The translations under genes were made by a program, and so were the position numbers. Below are positions 57,181-64,000 of a stretch of 64,000 bases of DNA, piece by piece. A model generated the notes under the pieces. It was not told the DNA's origin. It made no database searches and saw only the letters and a program-made list of their open reading frames with translations. The stretch's first letter is position 1. Each line of letters starts with the position of its first letter. Source of the DNA: DAOUKH01 sp965261455 (GTDB lineage: Bacteria; Chloroflexota; Dehalococcoidia; SHYB01); NCBI GenBank assembly GCA_965261455.1, contig OZ253453.1, positions 2,170,001 to 2,234,000 of the forward strand. Reading direction: 5' to 3'.

Positions 57181-58392
57181 TCATTCCAGGACGCCATCCG
57201 CGGCGAGCCGTTCGATCTCCTCACCGGTATAGCCCAATAAGTCACGGTAAACCGTCTCATTATGCTGGCCCAAGCAAGGCGCGGGGCCCGCGACGCCCCC
57301 GGCCGTATCCGAAAGCCGCGGAGCGAAGTTGTCGTAGGCATGCAGGCCGATCTCGGCGTGCTCCTGGAAGGCGAAGTGCCCGCGGTGCGTCAGTTGCGCG
57401 TCGGAGAAGAGTTCCTCGCACCTCTGGACCACGCCGGCGGGAACGCCTGCGCCCTGAAGCGTCCGCATAAGGTCCTGGGCCTCGAAGCCCCGCGTCCAGT
57501 CGCCGATGAACTCGTCGAGGCGGTCCTCGTTGCGCTTGCGTCCCAGGATCGTGGCGAAGTCGTACGAGGCCGCCCATTCCGGGTCGCCCATCACGCTGCG
57601 CAGCGCCCGCCACTGCGCGTCGTCGAGCACGGTGATCACGCACCAGCGATCGTCGCCCGCGCAACGGTAGGCGTTATGAGGCGCGGCGCACGGAGACCGG
57701 TTGCCCACGCGGCCCGCGACTCGCCCGTTCGCGGTGTAGTCGAGCAGCAGCGGGGCAAGGAATTGCAGCCCCGTCTCGAGCTGCGAGAGGTCGATGCGCA
57801 TCCCTTCGCCAGTCTTGCGCCGCCGGTCGAGCGCGGCGGCGAGGAGCGCGGCCCCGTAGCGGGGGCTGATGAAGTCGGTGTAGGCCCCGTAGGTGCCGCA
57901 GGGCTCGCCGTCGGGCCAGCCGATGATCTGCGTGAAGCCGGCCAGCGAGACAAGCTGCGTGCCGAACCCCGGCTGCATCCGGTACGTTCCGGTCTGGCCC
58001 TGGTTCGTCGAGCTGAAGTAGATGACCCCAGGGTTTACCTCGCGGGCCGCCTCATAGCCCAGGCCGAGCCGCTCGATGGTCCCCGCGGTGAAGCTCTCCG
58101 CCACCACGTCGGCCCAGGCGATGAAGCGTTTGGCGACGTCCAAAGCCTTGGGATGCTTCAGGTCGAGGCTTGCGCCCAGTTTGCCGCCGTTGTAGTTGGC
58201 GAAGAAGCCGCTGCGGTCGATCCCCGGCTCGCCGTCGCGGAACGGCGCGGCCAGCCGCAGGAAGTCGGGGCGTTGGATGCTCTCGATCCGCACCACCGTC
58301 GCCCCGTAGTCGGCCAGGTAGCGCATGGTGATCGGCCCGACGCCGACCCACGAGAAGTCGGCCACCTTGATCCCCTCGAAGGGAAGGCCCAT
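57181..58392 (-). CDS. Family III (CaiB/BaiF) CoA-transferase
   Basis: 403 residues from ATG 58392, whose A is shared with the stop of the preceding gene (TGATG). The fold starts at IKVADFSWVGVGPITMRYLAD. The catalytic Asp is Asp173 in AYTDFISPRYG, followed by KTGEGMRIDL. There is no IEPP motif (VRIESIQRPDF instead), as in the partner subunit at 31297. Coupled translation with the next-upstream gene suggests a heteromer. Confidence 0.92.
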   Translation of the reverse strand: MGLPFEGIKVADFSWVGVGPITMRYLADYGATVVRIESIQRPDFLRLAAPFRDGEPGIDRSGFFANYNGGKLGASLDLKHPKALDVAKRFIAWADVVAESFTAGTIERLGLGYEAAREVNPGVIYFSSTNQGQTGTYRMQPGFGTQLVSLAGFTQIIGWPDGEPCGTYGAYTDFISPRYGAALLAAALDRRRKTGEGMRIDLSQLETGLQFLAPLLLDYTANGRVAGRVGNRSPCAAPHNAYRCAGDDRWCVITVLDDAQWRALRSVMGDPEWAASYDFATILGRKRNEDRLDEFIGDWTRGFEAQDLMRTLQGAGVPAGVVQRCEELFSDAQLTHRGHFAFQEHAEIGLHAYDNFAPRLSDTAGGVAGPAPCLGQHNETVYRDLLGYTGEEIERLAADGVLE

Positions 58393-59621
58393 CAGATCGC
58401 CCCCTCCGCGCACAGGACTCCGAGCTCGGCGCGGCTCAGCCCCAGCTCGCCCCGGTAGACCGTATCATTGTGCTCCCCGACGAGCGGGGCGCGCCCCCGC
58501 ACCAGCGGCGGCGCGCTCGACGTCTGGGCGAAGCTGCCTGGATAGGTCAGCCCGGTGCCGCGTTCGTCGTGCTCCACCTCGACCCAGAAGGCGCGCTCGC
58601 GAAGCTGCGCATACCCGAGCAGTTGCTCCGTCGTGAGGACGGGGTAAAGATTGAAGCGCCACTTCACTGCGCCTTCATACAGCTCGGACGCGGTCTTCGT
58701 GGCGAAAAACTCTTGCGCGAGCCCCTCGTAGTGGTCCAGTTCTTCCTGCGTCATAGTCAGCGTGGACACGCCCGTCCAATCGCGGAGCAGGCCGGGGTCG
58801 TCGGAGAACTCCTCGTCAAGCATCCACGCCGAGAGACCGGCCCAATCGCCCCGGGGAAAGAACGTGACGTACCCGTCCTTCGTGGGCCAGTGCATGCGGT
58901 ACATGACACCGTCGGTGCGGGGGCGTACCGCTCCGCCGCGGACCGCGTTGGTGCGGTTCAAGTCCCATATCTGCGCCGCGTTCATCAGCCCCCACGTGAC
59001 CGCCTCCTGAGCCGAGACGTCGACGCGCCGCCCCTCACCCGAGACCTCGCGTTGATAGTGCGCGATGAGCATCCCCGCCGCGGCCTCCGCTCCCGCGTGC
59101 AGATAGCCCTGGCCGAGGCTGAAGCCGACGGGCGGCCGACCCGCGTCGCCCTGGGTGTTCAGCAGCCCGCCCATGGCGAGAGTGATCAGGTCGGAGCCCA
59201 GATAAGCGCTGTACGGCCCCTCGCCGCCGAAGTCGGTGACGCCGGCGTAGACCAGCCCGGGATTGACCGCGCGCAGCGCCTCGTAACCCACGCCGAGCCC
59301 GTCGAACGTCCCCGCCGGCGCCGACTCGACAAGAAACGCGGCCTCCTTGGCCAGCCGCGTCAGGATGCGCCGTCCCGCCTGTGTCTCGATGTCCAGCGTC
59401 ACGCCGCGCTTCCCGGCGTTGTAGGCGAGGAACCAGAGGCTGTTCTCCGGGCGGGGGTCGTCATCCCAGAACGGCCCCACCCGGCGCTCCCGGCTCCCAC
59501 CCGGCGGCTCGATCTTGATCACGTCCGCCCCGAGGTCGGCAAGGATGCGCCCGCAGACACTCCCCCGCTCGTCGGTCAGATCGAGTACGCGGAATCCATG
59601 CAGCAACGGCGGACCGGCCAT
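58392..59621 (-). CDS. CaiB/BaiF family protein lacking the catalytic Asp
   Basis: 409 residues, full-length fold with FRVLDLTDERGSVCGRILAD and GADVIKIEPPGGSRERR at the start, and SGEGRRVDVSAQEA later. Counting back from the SGEGR loop, the family's catalytic Asp position is Tyr173 (QGYLHAGAEAAAG); the partner gene has Asp173. It is therefore probably a non-catalytic subunit, as one subunit of known heteromeric family III transferases lacks the Asp. It is the first gene of the three and overlaps the second by 1 nt. Confidence 0.9.
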   Translation of the reverse strand: MAGPPLLHGFRVLDLTDERGSVCGRILADLGADVIKIEPPGGSRERRVGPFWDDDPRPENSLWFLAYNAGKRGVTLDIETQAGRRILTRLAKEAAFLVESAPAGTFDGLGVGYEALRAVNPGLVYAGVTDFGGEGPYSAYLGSDLITLAMGGLLNTQGDAGRPPVGFSLGQGYLHAGAEAAAGMLIAHYQREVSGEGRRVDVSAQEAVTWGLMNAAQIWDLNRTNAVRGGAVRPRTDGVMYRMHWPTKDGYVTFFPRGDWAGLSAWMLDEEFSDDPGLLRDWTGVSTLTMTQEELDHYEGLAQEFFATKTASELYEGAVKWRFNLYPVLTTEQLLGYAQLRERAFWVEVEHDERGTGLTYPGSFAQTSSAPPLVRGRAPLVGEHNDTVYRGELGLSRAELGVLCAEGAI

Positions 59622-59644
59622 AGCGTCCTCGTGGGCGGGCGGCC

Positions 59645-59674
59645 AGTATAGAAAGCGCGAATCGATGGGGTCAA
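59645..59674 (-). promoter_or_regulatory. Promoter of the three-gene CaiB operon
   Basis: On the minus strand TTGACC (59674-59669), an 18-nt spacer and TATACT (59650-59645), about 24 nt before the ATG at 59621. Confidence 0.7.
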
Positions 59675-59812
59675 ACCACCGCCCACCGCAAGCTTCCCCC
59701 CTTCCGAAAAGAACAAATCGCGAGCGCCGCGCCGCATTTCGCCTTGAGAATGCATCCGGGCGGCGAATGTCGTCAGGAAGAAGCCTCGCCTCTCATACCT
59801 GATTCGTAAGGG

Positions 59813-59841
59813 TTGCAAAGGTTGACCCCAACCCCTAGAAT
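59813..59841 (+). promoter_or_regulatory. Promoter of the binding-lipoprotein gene
   Basis: TTGCAA (59813-59818), a 17-nt spacer and TAGAAT (59836-59841), giving a leader of about 65 nt. Confidence 0.65.
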
Positions 59842-59914
59842 TCGGCGTTCAAACCCCTGCGGCGCGTCTTGCCCTGTTAATTGGGGTGGGAACGGGTTCG
59901 CGGGAAGGTGGTAA

Positions 59915-61939
59915 ATGATGAAGCGTCTGAGCAACCGGGTTCTGATTCTCTTCAGCGCAGTCCTTGCGTTGGCCATGGTCGTCGCCGCCTGCGGTGGCGG
60001 CGACGACACGCCCGCCCCTACGGCGGCGCCGGCGGCGCCGATAGTCGTTGTAGCGACCCCGACACCGGGGGCGACCCCAACGCCGCAAGTCATCGTTCAG
60101 ACAGCAGCCCCCGCGGCCACGCCGACGGCGGCCCCAACGGCGACGCCGCAGATCATTGTCCAGACGGCGACGGCGCCGCCTGCCCAGGCGGCCGGCAGCG
60201 TAACCGTCGCACTCAAGGCGGCCCGCTTCATCCAGGGCGCCGGCCTCGATGGTTGGCGGACGCCGCCCAAGCGCGGCGGGACGCACGTCTACGGCTTCCC
60301 CTCCGCGTCGCGAGGAACCGACCAGATCATCAACCGCTCGTACACCGTCTCGACCTCGTCGAACATGGGCTATCAGAAGATGTTCACCTGCCAGTACGCG
60401 CCGCTCCTCGAGGTGGCCGATCCCGGGGCATGCGTCCCCGTGGGCGACCTGGCATCCGAATGGAGCAGCAACGCCGACGCCTCGGAGTGGACGGTGACGA
60501 TCCACCCCGGCGCGGCGTGGCACGACATGCCCGAAGGATCGCGGGGCTACACCTCCGAACTCTCCGATCTCTACGGCCGCCCCGTTGTCGCCACCGACAT
60601 CATCCACTCGATCAACTACTGGCAGGGCAACTTGATCAAGCCCGACGGCGACCCGCAGCCTACGCCGAACGCCCTTGCCTACACCAGGGCCATCACCGGG
60701 ATGGAGGCGATCGACGACAAGACGATCAAGTTGACCCTCGCCTCGCCCGATCCGTTCTTCCACTACAACTTCTCCGCGTTCAACCCGCGCGTCATGCCGC
60801 CCGACGTCTGGGAGCTCGACGGCCACCACAACGACCGCATGGTGGGCTCCGGCCCGTTCATGCTCGTCGAATACGACCGCGAGATCGAATGGACCGGTAT
60901 GTCCAACCCGAACTACCACAAGATCGGCGCCGACGGCGAGCCGCTTCCCTACATCGATGCCCACAAGGTCATCATCATGGCGGGGTCGCTGGCCCGCTCC
61001 GCGTTGATCACCGGGCAAATCCATAGCGCGTCGAGCATCGGCATATCCAGCCCGTCCACCGCGGTGAACTTCGGGCGGCAGTGCCCCGATTGCCAAATTC
61101 TGGAGTACTTCCTCCCCAGAAATACCTCCAGGATTCTCATCTTCAAGCACCGGCCGACCGACCGCATCCCCGACGCCCCGTTCGCCGACCGTAGGGCCCG
61201 CCTCGCCGTGGCCAAGTCGATCGACTACCAGTTCCTCATCGACAACGTCTACGAGGGCGCGGCCATCATGACGCCGATCAGCATAGGTTGGGCCCTGCTT
61301 TGGGAGCAGCCGCCCTCCATCCAAGAGATGGGGCTTGACCTGCCCGACGACGAAAACCCATTCGTCTACGATCCGGAGGTAGCCAAGCGCCTCTGGGCCG
61401 AGGCGGGGCGCAGCCCCGGCGAGACGCACGAGCTCGTGTACTACGCCTACTCGGCGGCCCAGGCCGTCTACACCGAGTCACTGGCGCAGTCGATCTCCGA
61501 AACACTTGAGATCACTATCGAAACCCTCCGAGCCTCCGACATCGGGGTCTACTACGAGAAGTTCGGCTACATTAACGCCGACGACCTCCAGAACTTCACC
61601 AGCTTCGTGACCGTCACCAACAACGAAGCCGTCCACAACGCCCTCACACCCAGGAAGATCCGCTCGTTCGACGAAGAGAACACCGCGGGATTCGAGAGCC
61701 CGGCCATGGACGAGCTCGCCACCGAGTGGCTCCTCGGCCCCACGCCGGAGCGCGAGGCCGTAATGGCCCGCGAGTACTACACTGAGGTCCTGAAAGAGAT
61801 GAGGTGGATGCCCGGCCCCACTGAAGCGAGCTACGACGCCCAGAGCGGCCTCATCCGCAACAGCTACCAGCAGCTCGTGGGCGGACGGGCGTACCACCAC
61901 TGCGCTCACTGCGCCGAAATCGTCTGGATCGATGACTAG
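59915..61939 (+). CDS. ABC transporter substrate-binding lipoprotein (family 5)
   Basis: 674 residues. The signal peptide ends in the lipobox VAAC (Cys27), followed by a Thr/Pro/Ala linker (about 33-92) with two imperfect 25-residue repeats. The binding domain of the peptide/nickel family follows: KRGGTHVYGFPS, WTVTIHPGAAWHDM, RPVVATDIIHSINYW, VGSGPFML and ARLAVAKSIDYQFL. It captures oligopeptides or another solute for an ABC importer. No permease or ATPase gene is in the window, so the importer is coded elsewhere. The start has AAGGTGG upstream; ATG 59915 or the next ATG (59918) may be used. Confidence 0.92.
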   Translation: MMKRLSNRVLILFSAVLALAMVVAACGGGDDTPAPTAAPAAPIVVVATPTPGATPTPQVIVQTAAPAATPTAAPTATPQIIVQTATAPPAQAAGSVTVALKAARFIQGAGLDGWRTPPKRGGTHVYGFPSASRGTDQIINRSYTVSTSSNMGYQKMFTCQYAPLLEVADPGACVPVGDLASEWSSNADASEWTVTIHPGAAWHDMPEGSRGYTSELSDLYGRPVVATDIIHSINYWQGNLIKPDGDPQPTPNALAYTRAITGMEAIDDKTIKLTLASPDPFFHYNFSAFNPRVMPPDVWELDGHHNDRMVGSGPFMLVEYDREIEWTGMSNPNYHKIGADGEPLPYIDAHKVIIMAGSLARSALITGQIHSASSIGISSPSTAVNFGRQCPDCQILEYFLPRNTSRILIFKHRPTDRIPDAPFADRRARLAVAKSIDYQFLIDNVYEGAAIMTPISIGWALLWEQPPSIQEMGLDLPDDENPFVYDPEVAKRLWAEAGRSPGETHELVYYAYSAAQAVYTESLAQSISETLEITIETLRASDIGVYYEKFGYINADDLQNFTSFVTVTNNEAVHNALTPRKIRSFDEENTAGFESPAMDELATEWLLGPTPEREAVMAREYYTEVLKEMRWMPGPTEASYDAQSGLIRNSYQQLVGGRAYHHCAHCAEIVWIDD

Positions 61940-62110
61940 AACGTAGCGCCGAAATGGGGGCGCGGCCCCCCTAACGAAAGTCAGGCTCGCCTGGGGCGGT
62001 GGCATCGGCCCTCCCTCAGGCGAGCTTCTTTAACCACCGATGTGGAAGCGCCATCCTCCGACCCTGGAGAAGCACGGAGTTGGGCCCCTCCGGTCCTCTC
62101 GCTCTCTGTC
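61940..62110. other. Intergenic stretch before the MITE
   Basis: No gene seen. It contains GC-rich inverted pieces near the stop (61960-62000) but nothing I can name. Confidence 0.5.
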
Positions 62111-62256
62111 GACCTTTGCATAAGCCCGTACGCGGGCAAGCATGGGTGGGGCCGGGAGGTCTTGCCTCTTCTCCCCACGGGAGAAGATTGAGATGAGGGG
62201 CCCCCTCGCAACCACCACGGGTTATCGAAGTCCGCCACCCCGATTACGCAATGGTC
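62111..62256. mobile_element. MITE-like repeat (uninterrupted copy)
   Basis: 146 nt with ends GACCTTTGCATAAG and GATTACGCAATGGTC, an imperfect inverted pair. It matches the two halves of the split element at 55532-55903 and carries CCACGG once (62175-62180). Confidence 0.75.
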
Positions 62257-62263
62257 TCCGCTG

Positions 62264-62348
62264 GGAGAGACCACGAGAAAGCGCCTCTAGGCGCGCGGGT
62301 GCCCGCAGGGGGCCCTTTCGGTTCCCTCACGGTCACGCGAGACCTTCT
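62264..62348. repeat. Worn triple-hairpin repeat
   Basis: CTGGGAGAGACC, GCGCCTCTAGGCGCGC and GTGCCCGCAGGGGGCCC keep the order of the element at 50352-50424 but with several changes. It ends at the stop of the dCTP deaminase gene. Confidence 0.5.
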
Positions 62349-63584
62349 CTAATGCGGTGGCGGTTCGGCGAAGCCGGGGAGACCGGCCTGCTGAGGGGAG
62401 ACCAGCGGCGGCGGGATGAAGTGGCGGCTGATCGCCCAGGTCTGGTCTTGATAGTACGAGCCCACCGAGCCGCTCCCGTAGAGCTGCTCCGGCCTGCCCG
62501 CCATGCGCTCGAACTCCAGCTTGGCGATCTTCTGCCCGTGCTCCAGCGCGAAGGGCACGTCGTGGGCGCGCACTTCCATGACGGCCTTGCTTCCCGCCAG
62601 CGTCCCCGCCTCGTTGTAGCCGAACCCGGGGTCGAAGAAGCCCGCGTAGTGTGTGCGCAGCTCGCCGCTCGTCGGGTCGTACGCCGTCATCTCGGCGGCC
62701 ACACCCGGCGGTATCGAGACGCGCTCCTCGGAAACCAGCAGGTAGAACTCTTCCGGTTCGAGGATCAACCGTCCGTTCTGCTCCGCACGCACCTCTTCCC
62801 AGTAATCGCCGATCACGTGCGCCTGCGTCTTCGACAGATCGACGAGCATGCTGTTCTTCTTCGCCCGGTAGCCGACTCTGCCCGTGGGAGTCCGCAGATC
62901 GACGCTGAGGAAGAGCCCGCTACTCCGCACCACCGAGTCGAGGTAGTCTTGGCTCAACGGCGCCGGCGCGCCGCCCGGCGCGCTGGGTTTGAACAACAGC
63001 GGCTCAGCCGTGTGCAGCGCCCTAATATCGGCGTCCCCAAGCTTCGCGCTGCCGCGGATCAGCCGGAGCTGGTTCAGCGAAAGCCCCTCGCGGACTCGAA
63101 TCGTGAACGACCGCGAGACCACTTCGAGGAAGAGCGGCCCCGCGTAGCCCGCTTGGATCTCGTCGAAACGTTGCCCGTAGTCCGTGATAACCCGGGTGAA
63201 GACGTCCAGCCGTCCGATGGAGCTGCGCGGGTTGGCCTTGGCCCAGATGGAAGGGGGGAGGCGGACCTCTTCGAGCAGCGGGACCAGATAGGGACGGTTC
63301 TTTTCGAGGATACCGCCGCGCCGCAGATCGACGCTCCCCATCGAGTAGTCCGCCAGGCGTTCCTTCACCCGCTTTTCGGAGGGGAGGAAGCTGCTCCTTA
63401 GGCGGTGCGCCGTCGGCCCCAAGCGAAGGTCGAGACTCGCCGGCTGGTACGAGGCCTCGGGTATCGCGTCCTCGGAACGGACCCACCCCTCGCCCACAGC
63501 GCGCCGGAGATCGCCGTCGGCAAGCACGCCTGCCGGGGTCGAAGGGCCACCCAAGGCATGATCGCTCTCGCCGCTATCCTGCAT
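62349..63584 (-). CDS. 2'-deoxycytidine 5'-triphosphate deaminase
   Basis: 411 residues, the long form of the dCTP deaminase/dUTPase superfamily, with two copies of the fold. The first half has ASYQPASLDLRLGP (44-57) and KANPRSSIGRLDVFTRV (117-133); the second has ISIPPGVAAEMTAYDP-like and FDPGFGY segments. It deaminates dCTP to dUTP for dTTP synthesis. ATG 63584 is the first plausible start; family members are about 360-380 residues, so the first 20 and last 15 residues may be extra. Confidence 0.88.
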   Translation of the reverse strand: MQDSGESDHALGGPSTPAGVLADGDLRRAVGEGWVRSEDAIPEASYQPASLDLRLGPTAHRLRSSFLPSEKRVKERLADYSMGSVDLRRGGILEKNRPYLVPLLEEVRLPPSIWAKANPRSSIGRLDVFTRVITDYGQRFDEIQAGYAGPLFLEVVSRSFTIRVREGLSLNQLRLIRGSAKLGDADIRALHTAEPLLFKPSAPGGAPAPLSQDYLDSVVRSSGLFLSVDLRTPTGRVGYRAKKNSMLVDLSKTQAHVIGDYWEEVRAEQNGRLILEPEEFYLLVSEERVSIPPGVAAEMTAYDPTSGELRTHYAGFFDPGFGYNEAGTLAGSKAVMEVRAHDVPFALEHGQKIAKLEFERMAGRPEQLYGSGSVGSYYQDQTWAISRHFIPPPLVSPQQAGLPGFAEPPPH

Positions 63585-63790
63585 GGCTCATGCACGCGCT
63601 CCAACGAATGGGGGATCGTTCAGGCCTCGCCTACCTCAGCGGGGCCGCGTGAAGGATAACGGCGAGCCGCCGTTGCGGTCTAGTAGCGCGAGCGGGGTGC
63701 GGCAGCGGGTAGGCCGCCCGCCGCGGGCAAAACCCCTACCACTGGCTGGATTCTTCCGCGTAGACGTGGTCCGGCAGCCCGTAGCCGATG
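63585..63790. other. Intergenic region
   Basis: No gene. A GC-rich palindrome GCCCGC-C-GCGGGC near 63717-63729, within longer GGTAGG/CCTACC arms, may terminate the MMPL gene. Confidence 0.35.
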
Positions 63791-64000
63791 CTACGGTTTC
63801 GTGCCCGCGCCGGGGGCCGAGCTTTCTTCGGTCGGCTCCACGCGCAAATCAGGGAGCCAGCGAAGGAACCGCGGCAGGTACCAGTTCCGCTTGCCCAGCA
63901 CCTCCATGCTCGCCGGGACAAGGACCGTTCGCACCAGGGTCGCATCCAGCAGTACCGCTACGGAGAGCCCGAACCCCACTTGCTGGTTGACGGTGGTCTT
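63791..64000 (-). CDS. MMPL-family transporter, C-terminal end (runs off the window)
   Basis: The last 69 codons of a membrane transporter, reading from the window edge to TAG 63791. GFGLSVAVLLDATLVRTVLV, then PASMEVLGKRNWYLPRFL is the conserved last transmembrane helix and exit of MMPL/RND proteins, which export lipids and hydrophobic compounds using the proton gradient. The start and the rest of the gene lie beyond 64000. Confidence 0.9.
   Translation of the reverse strand, partial: KTTVNQQVGFGLSVAVLLDATLVRTVLVPASMEVLGKRNWYLPRFLRWLPDLRVEPTEESSAPGAGTKP

Overview
The window is high-GC bacterial chromosome from a heterotroph, most likely a member of the Chloroflexota close to the SAR202/Dehalococcoidia lineages. 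This placement is inference from gene content. The window holds six family III (CaiB/BaiF) CoA-transferases, two LLM-class flavin oxidoreductases, an acyl-CoA dehydrogenase, a class I CoA-transferase, a B12-dependent acyl-CoA mutase and several lipoproteins with long Thr/Pro/Ala linkers. No rRNA, CRISPR array or integrase is seen; one tRNA (Pro, GGG) lies near the left edge.

Layout: 0-5 kb carries tRNA-Pro, an RRM protein, a fatty-acid desaturase and a CaiB/acyl-CoA dehydrogenase pair. 5-9.8 kb is a decayed accessory island. It holds both ends, but not the middle, of an Eco57I-like restriction-modification enzyme. An intact PLD-family nuclease, a truncated Dam-like methylase and several repeats lie between or beside those ends. 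9.8-16.9 kb has PIG-L deacetylase, crotonase, TauE/SafE with a sulfite-oxidase-fold protein, an XRE regulator, two lipoproteins, a cyclase and a frameshifted LLM gene. 16.9-26.9 kb is the rpoB-rpoC-prfB operon on the minus strand, with a classic programmed +1 frameshift site in prfB. 27-32.5 kb is a catabolic run: SDR, LLM oxidoreductase, MerB-like protein and two CoA-transferases. 32.5-37.8 kb (minus) has sulfite/nitrite reductase, MocA/XdhC cofactor genes, a HAD hydrolase and an endonuclease III relative, with a divergent DUF3800 gene. 38.8-42.8 kb has ilvE, PAP2, a FabI-like reductase and queG. 42.8-48.7 kb (minus) is a lipoprotein and a mutase-FBPase-aldolase-amidohydrolase operon. 48.9-55.5 kb has CoA-transferase A/B, rsmG, sbcC, ffh and a small protein. 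55.5-64 kb has nested MITE-like repeats, three tandem CaiB genes, an isolated peptide-type binding lipoprotein, dCTP deaminase and the end of an MMPL transporter.

The metabolic theme is activation, shuttling and rearrangement of acyl-CoA thioesters together with flavin-dependent oxidation. The acyl-CoA mutase carries the Phe/Gln pair of isobutyryl-CoA mutases rather than the Tyr/Arg pair of methylmalonyl-CoA mutases. One of the three tandem CaiB proteins has lost the catalytic Asp. The MerB-like protein keeps both catalytic cysteines but has Asn where MerB has Asp.

The least ordinary DNA is the repeat fraction. Small hairpin elements sit between genes and, in two cases, supply the C-terminal tail of a protein. 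One 203-nt element with 16-bp terminal inverted repeats and a 6-bp target duplication sits inside a second repeat whose uninterrupted copy lies about 6.5 kb away. Many genes share an extended -10 promoter of the form TGnTAnnnT, and several transcripts look leaderless.
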